Position numbers and translations under genes: made by a program
Shown: piece after piece, positions 28,365-35,774 of the stretch
Numbering within the stretch: position 1 is the stretch's first letter
Layout: every line of letters starts with the position of its first letter
NCBI RefSeq assembly: GCF_025628885.1
Contig: NZ_JAOTIF010000013.1
Location: 62,001 to 126,000 of the forward strand
Direction: 5' to 3'
DNA: 64,000 nucleotides
Source: Paraflavisolibacter caeni
GTDB taxonomy: Bacteria; Bacteroidota; Bacteroidia; Chitinophagales; Chitinophagaceae
Notes under the pieces: model-generated
What the model saw: only the letters and a program-made list of their open reading frames with translations
The model's database searches: none
What the model was told of the DNA's origin: nothing

Positions 28365-28817
28365 ATGAATCAGGTAAAGAGCGGTGATAAGGTAAAGGTG
28401 CATTATCATGGTAAATTACGGAGCGGCGAAACTTTTGACACATCAGCAGGAAGAGAACCATTGGAATTTACAGTAGGCAGTGGGCAGGTAATTAAAGGCT
28501 TTGATGATGGTGTAATGGGTATGCAAATAGGTGATAAAAAAACAGTAGAGATTCCTGTTACAGACGCATATGGTGAAAAAGACCAGGACAGGATTGTAGA
28601 ATTCCCTAAAAGCCAATTCCCTCCTGATATTAAACCTGAAGTTGGTTTACAGTTGGCGATGAGCGATGGACAAGGCCAATCATTTCCTGTAGTGATCGTA
28701 GAAGTTAAAGAAGAGTCAGTAGTGCTGGATGCCAACCATCCTCTGGCTGGCCAAGACCTGATTTTTGATATCGAACTGGTTGAAATTAACTCTCCTTCCA
28801 GGATCATCATGCCGTAA
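28365..28817 (+). CDS. slyD: FKBP-type peptidyl-prolyl isomerase, SlyD-like
   Basis: The 150-residue protein has the split FKBP fold: VKVHYHGKLRSGETFDTSAG and FTVGSGQVIKGFDDGVMGM at the front and FDIELVEI at the end. Between them (~72-122) lies the IF chaperone insert of SlyD (AYGEKDQDRIVEFPKSQFP). The His-rich, nickel-binding tail of E. coli SlyD is absent. It has no signal peptide and should act as a cytosolic folding helper. Confidence 0.9.
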   Translation: MNQVKSGDKVKVHYHGKLRSGETFDTSAGREPLEFTVGSGQVIKGFDDGVMGMQIGDKKTVEIPVTDAYGEKDQDRIVEFPKSQFPPDIKPEVGLQLAMSDGQGQSFPVVIVEVKEESVVLDANHPLAGQDLIFDIELVEINSPSRIIMP

Positions 28818-28842
28818 GAAATTACGATTTCCAATTTACAAC

Positions 28843-28911
28843 GATTTACGGTTTTATTGTTCAGTGGCCCTTATCGGTACATTTTCATGCTACACAATAA
28901 AATCGTAAATC
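28843..28911. repeat. 18-bp inverted repeat between slyD and pepT
   Basis: GATTTACGGTTTTATTGT (28843-28860) pairs with ACAATAAAATCGTAAATC (28894-28911) with one G-T pair, across a 33-base loop. No T tract follows. TAC-TTTGC at 28913-28920, a possible -7 element of pepT, directly adjoins the right arm. Confidence 0.6.
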
Positions 28912-28950
28912 TTACTTTGCAAATCGTTAATCTTTTTCTTACTTTATCGC

Positions 28951-30222
28951 ATGTTTCAGAATTATTCTTTTAAAACCGCAGAACGCTTCATGCGTTATGT
29001 GCAGGTTGATACGCAAAGTGATCCGCAATCACAATCTATTCCTTCCACTGAAAAGCAAAAAGATCTTTCACGTATATTGGCTGAAGAACTACAGCAAATG
29101 GGCATTAAGGATGCCCATGTAGACGAATTCGGTTATGTATACGCGACAATACCTGCCAACACAAACAAAAATGTTCCGGTTATTTGTTTTTGTTCACATG
29201 TAGATACTGCACCAGATGCGAGCGGCACGGGTGTCAAACCAATACTTCATCAACAATACCAGGGACAGGATATCGTATTACCTGATGATAAAAGTATTGT
29301 ATTACGATCCACAGAATTGCCTTACCTGAAAAAGCTGGTCGGCCATGATATTATCACAGCCAGTGGTACCACTTTATTAGGTTCAGATGACAAAGCAGGT
29401 GTAGCAGAAATCATGGAAGCTGCCCACTATTTAATAACACATCCGGAAATTAAGCACGGGATTATAAAAATATTATTTACTCCCGATGAAGAAGTAGGCC
29501 GTGGCACAGCAAAACTAAACCTGGACAAGTTAGGTGCGACCTTTGGTTATACATTAGACGGCGGAGAAGCAGGTTCACTGGAAGATGAAACATTCAGTGC
29601 TGATGCCGTTAAATTGATCATTCATGGCGTCATCACACATCCGGGTGATGCTAAAGGCAAACTGGTAAATGCATTAAAAATAGCAGGTGAAATATTATCG
29701 CTTTTACCCAAAGACCGCTTATCCCCAGAAACTACAGAAAAAAAAGAAGGATTCATTCACCCAATCAGAGTAGATGGACTTTCTGAGAAATGCACCATTG
29801 ATTTTATCATACGTGATTTTGTTACAGAGGGCCTGCAGGAAAAAGAATTACTCCTTCAAGAGCTTGTAAAGCAGGTTTTGAAAAGTTATCCAAAATCCTC
29901 TTTCGAGTTCATTGTAACAGAGCAATACCGGAACATGAAAGAAGTATTGGATCAGTATCCGGAAGTAGTGCAAAATGCAAAGGAAGCTATTGAGCGTTCT
30001 GGTTTAACAGTAAAAATGGAAAGCATCCGTGGCGGCACTGATGGTAGCCGACTGTCCTTCATGGGATTGCCATGCCCGAACCTGTTTACCGGTATGCAGG
30101 CTATCCATTCAAAAAAAGAATTCATTTCAGTGCAGGACATGAATAAAGCAGTAGAAACCATTGTACACCTTGCAGGAATCTGGGAAGAAAAAGCAAGCCT
30201 GATTCTGGAGCAAGATATCTGA
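28951..30222 (+). CDS. pepT: Peptidase T (tripeptide aminopeptidase)
   Basis: The 423-residue M20B metallopeptidase has zinc ligands and catalytic residues in place: H83 and D85 (CSHVDTAPD), D146 (GSDDKAG), catalytic E180 with ligand E181 (TPDEEVGRG), the Asp of YTLDGGEAG and a C-terminal His in AIHSKKEF. It removes the N-terminal residue of tripeptides in the cytosol. Length is near the usual 408. It precedes the SPFH gene by 87 bp on the same strand. Confidence 0.96.
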   Translation: MFQNYSFKTAERFMRYVQVDTQSDPQSQSIPSTEKQKDLSRILAEELQQMGIKDAHVDEFGYVYATIPANTNKNVPVICFCSHVDTAPDASGTGVKPILHQQYQGQDIVLPDDKSIVLRSTELPYLKKLVGHDIITASGTTLLGSDDKAGVAEIMEAAHYLITHPEIKHGIIKILFTPDEEVGRGTAKLNLDKLGATFGYTLDGGEAGSLEDETFSADAVKLIIHGVITHPGDAKGKLVNALKIAGEILSLLPKDRLSPETTEKKEGFIHPIRVDGLSEKCTIDFIIRDFVTEGLQEKELLLQELVKQVLKSYPKSSFEFIVTEQYRNMKEVLDQYPEVVQNAKEAIERSGLTVKMESIRGGTDGSRLSFMGLPCPNLFTGMQAIHSKKEFISVQDMNKAVETIVHLAGIWEEKASLILEQDI

Positions 30223-30309
30223 TCATGAAGAAAAACTTCTGTTTAGACCATTCATACATAAATCATATCATCCTTAACATAAGGTTCTTACATTTACTGA
30301 AAAAGAATC

Positions 30310-31272
30310 ATGGAATTTATTATTTCTTATTGGTGGCTGATCCTGATCCTAATTATTGTTTTTAGCGGTTTGTTCACCATCAACCAAGGCTACGTAGGTG
30401 TCATCACAATGTTCGGTAAGTACCAGCGAACTGTTGGCCCCGGGCTAAACATTAAGGTTCCCGTTTTGGAGCAGGTATATAAAAAAGTTTCCATCCAAAA
30501 TCGCTCAGCGGAATTGGAATTCCAGGCTGTAACACAGGACCAGGCGAATGTCTATTTCAAAAGTATGTTGCTGTATTCAGTACAAAATTCTAACGAGGAA
30601 ACCATAAAAAATGTAGCTTTCAAGTTTATTAGCGACAGGGATTTTATGCAGGCCCTGATACGTACAATTGAAGGCAACATCCGTTCACTGGTTGCGACCA
30701 AAAAACAGTACGAGATCTTAGGTTTGCGAAGGGAAATCGTAGAATATGTAAAAACAGAAGTTGACCAGAGTTTGGAAGACTGGGGCTATCACCTGCAGGA
30801 TCTTCAGATTACAGACATTACTTTCGACAAAGTGATTCTTGACTCTATGAGCAAGGTAGTAGCTTCCAATAATTTAAAGGCAGCTGCAGAAAATGAGGGC
30901 CAGGCTTTACTGATCACCAAAACCAAAAGCGCTGAAGCTGAAGGTAATGCCATCAAAATTGCAGCAGAAGCGGAAAGAGAAGCAGCGCGCCTACGAGGCC
31001 AGGGTGTAGCACTCTTCCGCCATGAAGTAGCCATTGGTATGACAGAGGCGGCAGAACAAATGAAACAAGCAAACCTGGATACAAACGTTATCTTGTTTAG
31101 TATGTGGACAGAGGCCATTAAGAACTTTGCCGAATATGGACGAGGCAATGTGATTTTCCTGGATGGCAGCGCAGATGGCATGGAAAAGACTATGAAGCAG
31201 ATTCAGGCTATGATGATGAAGCCTGCCGGATCAGATCCAGAGATCAACCTGCTAAAAACCCTCAATAAATAA
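30310..31272 (+). CDS. SPFH/Band 7 (prohibitin/stomatin-like) membrane protein
   Basis: The 320-residue protein has one N-terminal membrane helix (residues 6-26), the SPFH domain (~25-190, from GYVGVITMFGKYQRTVGPGLNIKVP) and a long alanine/glutamate-rich coiled coil (~195-260, NEGQALLITKTKSAEAEGNA). Such proteins form large ring or cage assemblies at the membrane and modulate proteases or lipid domains. No NfeD partner gene is adjacent. A terminator follows 90 bases after the stop. Confidence 0.88.
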   Translation: MEFIISYWWLILILIIVFSGLFTINQGYVGVITMFGKYQRTVGPGLNIKVPVLEQVYKKVSIQNRSAELEFQAVTQDQANVYFKSMLLYSVQNSNEETIKNVAFKFISDRDFMQALIRTIEGNIRSLVATKKQYEILGLRREIVEYVKTEVDQSLEDWGYHLQDLQITDITFDKVILDSMSKVVASNNLKAAAENEGQALLITKTKSAEAEGNAIKIAAEAEREAARLRGQGVALFRHEVAIGMTEAAEQMKQANLDTNVILFSMWTEAIKNFAEYGRGNVIFLDGSADGMEKTMKQIQAMMMKPAGSDPEINLLKTLNK

Positions 31273-31360
31273 AATATATTCAGGGTTTTACACACTAACA
31301 AAAATTGTAAACCGTTTAACAGGAATATCCATACTCTTGTTAAATTACTTAAAAAGTTAA

Positions 31361-31388
31361 AGGCCGCTTAAACAGCGGCTCTTTTTTT
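31361..31388 (+). terminator. Intrinsic terminator after the SPFH gene
   Basis: GCCGCT (31363-31368) pairs with AGCGGC (31374-31379) over TAAAC, followed by C and seven T residues (31382-31388). Confidence 0.85.
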
Positions 31389-31465
31389 ACCTCTTATTTG
31401 CAAAACAATATTCATAAAAGGGGAACGTTATTAACCGTTGCCTTATTTTTAATGACAAATTTCGT

Positions 31466-32164
31466 ATGATGAATCTGCTTCAGATTGTTGACACTGCGGC
31501 CAAGGCTGTTCAAACCGTTGCTCAAAATGATGCCAATGGAGATGGAAGTATAAGCTTAGGGGAATTGCTCATGATGGGTGGCTGGCTGATGTTACCGCTT
31601 TTATTGTTATTTCTGATTACCATTTTTGTTTTCGTTGAAAGACAATTGGCCATCCGCAAAGCCTCGGCAATTGATTCCAATTTTATGAACATTGTCCGCG
31701 ATCATATTGTCACTGGAAATGTAAGTGCAGCCAGGAGCTTTGCAAAAAACACCAACAACCCCGTTGCCCGTATTATTGACAAAGGCATCCAACGTATTGG
31801 TAAGCCAATAGATGCGATTGAGAAAAGTATGGAAAACGTTGGCAAACTAGAATTATACAACATGGAAAAAAACCTGTCCATTCTTTCACTGATTGCAGGT
31901 ATTGCTCCAATGTTCGGTTTCCTTGGTACTATTGTGGGCATGTTCCAGTTGTTTTACCGCTTAGCATCTACCGGAGAGTTCACAATTCAATCGATGGCTA
32001 ATGGTATTTACACCAAAATGATTACCTCCGCTGTAGGCTTGATCATTGGTTTGCTTGCATATATAGCTTATAGCTACTTAAATGCACAGGTAGATAAAAA
32101 TGCTAATAAAATGGAAGCTTCCAGCGCCGAATTTATTGACATTTTACAGGAACCTACAAGATAA
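31466..32164 (+). CDS. exbB: ExbB/TolQ/MotA-family proton channel protein with an EF-hand-like loop
   Basis: The 232-residue protein has three membrane helices (~38-60, ~135-158, ~170-195) with the MotA/TolQ/ExbB signature LSLIAGIAPMFGFLGTIVGMF and the third-helix stretch MITSAVGLIIGLLAYIAY. With ExbD it forms a proton-driven motor that energises TonB- or Tol-type envelope machines. Before helix 1, facing the periplasm, residues 22-33 read DANGDGSISLGE, a complete 12-residue calcium-binding EF-hand loop (D1, N3, D5, S7, E12). I do not know this in ExbB proteins. exbD follows at 35 bp. No tonB gene is adjacent. Confidence 0.9.
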   Translation: MMNLLQIVDTAAKAVQTVAQNDANGDGSISLGELLMMGGWLMLPLLLLFLITIFVFVERQLAIRKASAIDSNFMNIVRDHIVTGNVSAARSFAKNTNNPVARIIDKGIQRIGKPIDAIEKSMENVGKLELYNMEKNLSILSLIAGIAPMFGFLGTIVGMFQLFYRLASTGEFTIQSMANGIYTKMITSAVGLIIGLLAYIAYSYLNAQVDKNANKMEASSAEFIDILQEPTR

Positions 32165-32199
32165 TTCTTGTTTATTGATTAACCCCGCAACCCGTGTTT

Positions 32200-32607
32200 A
32201 TGAATATAAGAAGGAAATTAAAGTCGCATGCAGAAGTTCATACCGGTCCACTTAACGATATCTTGTTCATCCTTTTACTATTCTTCCTGATTGCTGCAAC
32301 ACTGGCAAACCCCAATGTTATCAAGCTATCTACGCCTAAAGCGAAAAGCGATACGAAGGCCAAACAAACTGTGGTGGTTTCAATCGATGCGAATAAAATT
32401 TTTTATGTGGGTACGACACGTGTTGATGGTGATTCGGCAATGAAAACTGCTTTGTTGCCCTTGATTCAGAAAGAGACAACCCAGGAACCTACTATAGTCA
32501 TCAATGCCGACAAAACTGTCCCCCTGGAATACGTGGTCGGCGTCATGCGCCTTGCGCGGGAAATGGGAGCTAAAACAGTGTTGGCTGTTGACAGGAAATC
32601 ACAATAA
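32200..32607 (+). CDS. exbD: ExbD/TolR-family biopolymer transport protein
   Basis: From ATG 32200 the protein has 135 residues (a GTG two codons upstream is possible). It has one membrane helix carrying the essential aspartate in LNDILFILLLFFLIAATL, followed by a periplasmic domain ending PTIVINADKTVPLEYVVGVMRLAREMGAKTVLAV, the TolR/ExbD fold. It pairs with ExbB upstream. A 17-bp perfect hairpin starts 17 bases after the stop. Confidence 0.92.
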   Translation: MNIRRKLKSHAEVHTGPLNDILFILLLFFLIAATLANPNVIKLSTPKAKSDTKAKQTVVVSIDANKIFYVGTTRVDGDSAMKTALLPLIQKETTQEPTIVINADKTVPLEYVVGVMRLAREMGAKTVLAVDRKSQ

Positions 32608-32623
32608 AAAAGCAAAACCTCCC

Positions 32624-32661
32624 TGCATCGTGCCCTCTCCTTTAGGAGAGGGCACGATGCA
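32624..32661. terminator. Perfect 17-bp hairpin after exbD
   Basis: TGCATCGTGCCCTCTCC (32624-32640) is exactly complementary to 32645-32661 across TTTA. There is no T tract on the right, so termination is uncertain; the sequence is palindromic enough to be a dispersed repeat instead. Confidence 0.55.
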
Positions 32662-32690
32662 TTATAGTGGCTACTAAATACAATTCCCTT

Positions 32691-32740
32691 GTGACCGTTT
32701 TGACCGGAAGTGACCGCATTTGTCCGCTTTTGTCCACCGG
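32691..32740. repeat. Tandem 10-bp repeat, five units
   Basis: Units GTGACCGTTT, TGACCGGAAG, TGACCGCATT, TGTCCGCTTT and TGTCCACCGG follow one another without gap. Position 2-5 of the unit is nearly constant (G-A/T-C-C). Confidence 0.75.
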
Positions 32741-32765
32741 AACCACATTCATCTTTCGTTGCTTA

Positions 32766-32842
32766 AGTATACTTTAAGCATACTTAAAGTATACCTAGAG
32801 TATACCTAGAGTATTCCCGCAGTATCCCTGGAGTATAGGTAC
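32766..32842. repeat. Tandem 11-bp repeat, seven units
   Basis: Seven units in exact 11-bp register begin AGTAT or AGCAT; units 3 and 4 are identical (AGTATACCTAG). The sequence drifts along the array from AGTATACTTTA to AGTATAGGTAC. Confidence 0.85.
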
Positions 32843-32936
32843 TCCATAGCAAAGGCATACCTACTTCCTGCCTAAGTCGTATTAAAGTCACTCCCTCTGT
32901 TCGTTTATCGATGAGAGAGTCTATTATATTTTTTTA

Positions 32937-33890
32937 TTAAATCTTGTTTGCAGATGTGATCCCTTTGGATACAGGAGTGTGCAGAGGAGAATGTGCCTTT
33001 TGTACCTTTATCATCCTGTCTTTCCCTTGCATATCCTGCTTTAATTCAACATTGATATAGCCTTCCGTCTTAAAAAGCCGGGTTGTATATAATCCCAATT
33101 CTTCATTGATCTCCATATATATAAATCCGCCGGCATGCAGGCGGTGTTTACCAAAATCGGCTAATGCTTTGTAGAAAATCAGGGGATCATCGTCAGGAAC
33201 AAACAAGGCTGAATGTGGCTCATGCGCAACCACATTGACATCCATTGTCTTCTTATCTTTCAACGGTATATATGGAGGATTGCTTACGATGATATCTACG
33301 GTAGGTAATTGTCTCCTTTGTGCTTCATCCAGAAAGTTCACCCCAGTAAAGTCAACACGAATATTTAATTCAGATCCGTTTCTTCGGGCCACGTTTAAAG
33401 CGCTCTCGCTCGCATCACAGCCCCACACTTCCGCTTTGGGCATGGCTTTTTTTAAAGCTAAGGCAATGCATCCGCTACCAGTGCCCACATCTATAATTTT
33501 GAGCGAAGAGGTTTTATCAGCTTCAGCTGGCCTTCTTTCAAAAACATCTTTGCCAGCCTTCCGCACATCTTTTACAATCCAGTCGACTAACTCTTCTGTT
33601 TCCGGTCTTGGAATCAATACATGATTATCCATAAACAATTTCAATCCATAAAACCAGGCTTCGTTGAGCACATATTGAACCGGCTCATGATTGATTAATC
33701 GATGATAATATTCAGTTAGCAAGTGGGATTGACCGACCACAAGGGGTTCATCCTTCTTCATCAGCCTTTCCGCCCTCGGCAAGCCAGTAATATGCTCTAA
33801 TATCATAGATGCGATCTTTGCAGCTTCACTTTCATTATAAATATCTTTAAGCTGTTCCCACAGCCAGTGTTCGGCCTCTCCTGTCTTCAT
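32937..33890 (-). CDS. prmC: Peptide chain release factor N5-glutamine methyltransferase
   Basis: From ATG 33890 the protein has 317 residues; an upstream TTG start is less likely. The N-terminal helical substrate domain (~1-95) is followed by the SAM domain with IDVGTGSGCIALAL and the catalytic NPPY at 204-207 (IVSNPPYIPLKD). It methylates the GGQ glutamine of release factors RF1 and RF2. The C-terminus extends ~20 residues past the usual end (after KDRMIKVQK), rich in Ser, Thr and Pro, with no known role. ribD starts 60 bp away on the other strand. Confidence 0.93.
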   Translation of the reverse strand: MKTGEAEHWLWEQLKDIYNESEAAKIASMILEHITGLPRAERLMKKDEPLVVGQSHLLTEYYHRLINHEPVQYVLNEAWFYGLKLFMDNHVLIPRPETEELVDWIVKDVRKAGKDVFERRPAEADKTSSLKIIDVGTGSGCIALALKKAMPKAEVWGCDASESALNVARRNGSELNIRVDFTGVNFLDEAQRRQLPTVDIIVSNPPYIPLKDKKTMDVNVVAHEPHSALFVPDDDPLIFYKALADFGKHRLHAGGFIYMEINEELGLYTTRLFKTEGYINVELKQDMQGKDRMIKVQKAHSPLHTPVSKGITSANKI

Positions 33891-33950
33891 AATCCTTTCT
33901 TTATTTTTGAGCAACTAATTTACAGGTTAAACTACTAAAACACAATTCAC

Positions 33951-35063
33951 TTGACAACAGATGAACAATTTATGCACCGGTGTATTGAACTAGCAAAATT
34001 GGGCCATGGCAATGTAGCGCCCAATCCAATGGTAGGTTCAGTATTGGTGTATGAAAATCTTATAATTGGCGAAGGTTATCATCAGAAATATGGGGAAGCT
34101 CATGCAGAAGTAAATTGCATCAATTCCGTCAAACCTGAACACAGGCATCTTATAGACAAATCCACGATATATGTTTCTTTGGAACCTTGTGCCCACTTTG
34201 GCAAAACACCACCCTGTGCCGATCTTATCATCAGACATAAAATTCCTAAAGTAGTTATTGGTTGTCGCGACCCATTTGAACTTGTAGCCGGTAAAGGCAT
34301 AGAAAAGTTGAAAGCAGCTGGTATAGAGGTAAAATCTGGCATACTGGAAAAGCAATGCAAGGAATTGAACAAGCGATTCTTTACATTTCATACACAACAC
34401 CGTCCTTATATTGTTTTGAAATGGGCGCAAACCGGAGATGGGAAAATTGCCGCAACAGCCTCTTCCCCCTCCGATCGCCTGCTGATTAGCAATGAATACA
34501 CCAACCGAATCGTGCACAAATGGCGGAGTGAAGAAATGTCGATTCTTGTAGGTACCAATACCGCCTTATTAGATGATCCTGAATTGAATACAAGACTTTG
34601 GCCAGGTAATAGCCCAATCCGTTTGGTAGTGGATATGAATCTACGACTGCCAACTTCGCTGAAGTTATTTAACGGGAAGTATCCTACCATCATTTTCAAT
34701 ACTAAAAAACATGTATTTCCAGAAGACAGCATTACAAATGTTCATGATTTTAAGAACCAAACAGCTTCTCTTCTCTTCTATTACCAGGTAACAGAAGATG
34801 TTAGTCTGGTAAAGCAGATTGTGAATGCTCTGTACCAATTAAAAATTCAAAGTGTACTGGTGGAAGGTGGCGCCTTTTTGATACAATCATTTATAGAGGA
34901 AGGTATCTGGGATGAAGCAAGAATAATTACAAACGAAGAATTATTTGTAGGCAATGGATTACCTGCGCCTGTTTTGAAGGATCAGCAATTACAAATAAAG
35001 GAACATTTTGCAACAGATACCATTCACATCTTCACTAACCAAAACCAGTCCCTGATTCATTGA
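33951..35063 (+). CDS. ribD: Riboflavin biosynthesis bifunctional deaminase/reductase
   Basis: The 370-residue protein joins a cytidine-deaminase-like domain (1-~145) with zinc ligands H51, C80 and C89 (AHAEVN with E53 as proton donor, and EPCAHFGKTPPC) and a DHFR-like reductase domain (~150-370, opening RPYIVLKWAQTGDGKIA). It carries out steps two and three of riboflavin synthesis. TTG at 33951 is chosen as start because the family N-terminus aligns from there; an ATG seven codons later would clip the first helix. No FMN riboswitch precedes it: only 60 bp separate it from prmC. Confidence 0.95.
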   Translation: MTTDEQFMHRCIELAKLGHGNVAPNPMVGSVLVYENLIIGEGYHQKYGEAHAEVNCINSVKPEHRHLIDKSTIYVSLEPCAHFGKTPPCADLIIRHKIPKVVIGCRDPFELVAGKGIEKLKAAGIEVKSGILEKQCKELNKRFFTFHTQHRPYIVLKWAQTGDGKIAATASSPSDRLLISNEYTNRIVHKWRSEEMSILVGTNTALLDDPELNTRLWPGNSPIRLVVDMNLRLPTSLKLFNGKYPTIIFNTKKHVFPEDSITNVHDFKNQTASLLFYYQVTEDVSLVKQIVNALYQLKIQSVLVEGGAFLIQSFIEEGIWDEARIITNEELFVGNGLPAPVLKDQQLQIKEHFATDTIHIFTNQNQSLIH

Positions 35064-35078
35064 TCATATTAATTGCAC

Positions 35079-35678
35079 ATGTCTCATTATTATCATACTA
35101 TAGAAAAACCAGCAGTTGCAGAATTCAAAGACAGAGGTAGTAAATTTATTGCTTACGCTTACCCTATTCAAACTGTTGAAGACTTTAAAAAGCACTTAAA
35201 GGCACTTAAAGAAGAACACCCCAAAGCAGTACATCATTGCTTTGCTTATAGAATTGGTACAGACAACAATAACTTCCGCGCCAATGATGATGGCGAGCCA
35301 TCAGGTTCTGCAGGTAAACCGATACTGGGACAGATAGATAGTAAGCAATTGACTAATGTTGCTGTTATTGTGGTACGATACTTTGGAGGTACGCTGCTTG
35401 GTGTGCCAGGACTGATCAATGCATATAAAACATCAACGTCCCTGGCCCTTCAGCTTACGCCAATCGTTCAAAAGCCTGTATTGGAAACTTATGAACTGCA
35501 GTTTGACTATACCATGATGAATGAAGTTATGGTAGTTGTCAAACGTTTTCATTGTGTAGTAATGCAAAATGAAATGCAGCTCTTTTGTCGCCTGCAATTA
35601 GGAATCCCCAAATCAGAAGAACAACTTTTCCTGGATAAACTGAAAGACTTTCATGTGGTTGAGGTGAGGAAGATTTAA
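35079..35678 (+). CDS. YigZ/IMPACT-family protein
   Basis: The 199-residue protein has the IMPACT N-terminal domain: VAEFKDRGSKFIAYAYPI, HHCFAYRIG, NDDGEPSGSAGKPILGQI and VIVVRYFGGTLLGVPGLI are all family blocks. A ferredoxin-like C-terminal domain follows. The family's bacterial role is not settled; links to translation have been suggested. It starts 15 bp after ribD, probably in the same transcript, and ends before a bidirectional terminator. Confidence 0.9.
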   Translation: MSHYYHTIEKPAVAEFKDRGSKFIAYAYPIQTVEDFKKHLKALKEEHPKAVHHCFAYRIGTDNNNFRANDDGEPSGSAGKPILGQIDSKQLTNVAVIVVRYFGGTLLGVPGLINAYKTSTSLALQLTPIVQKPVLETYELQFDYTMMNEVMVVVKRFHCVVMQNEMQLFCRLQLGIPKSEEQLFLDKLKDFHVVEVRKI

Positions 35679-35721
35679 GGCAATTCACTATAATCGTAAA
35701 TTAGGAGTATGGTTGAAAAGA

Positions 35722-35757
35722 AACTAAAAAAGCCACCTGCGGGTGGCTTTTTTAGTT
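35722..35757. terminator. Bidirectional terminator between yigZ-like gene and ppc
   Basis: A 16-bp perfect stem (AACTAAAAAAGCCACC and its complement) closes on TGCG; the arms contain A and T tracts so both converging genes can use it. Confidence 0.95.
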
Positions 35758-35774
35758 AAAAGATAATATTGATT

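Larger units (their letters stand above)
32608..32936. other. Repeat-rich spacer between exbD and prmC
   Basis: The 329 bases between convergent genes hold a long perfect hairpin (32624-32661), five 10-bp units (32691-32740) and seven 11-bp units (32766-32842). No ORF is credible. Confidence 0.8.

Noticed and set aside
28406-28834. 142-codon antisense ORF over slyD
   Set aside because: It is a reverse-frame shadow of a clear FKBP gene, with low-complexity Ser/Thr/Pro content.
32766-32842. Possible CRISPR array or transposon end
   Set aside because: The units are 11 bp and contiguous with no spacers, no cas genes and no transposase nearby.
33891-33950. FMN riboswitch before ribD
   Set aside because: The 60-bp gap to prmC is too short and lacks the conserved riboswitch blocks.
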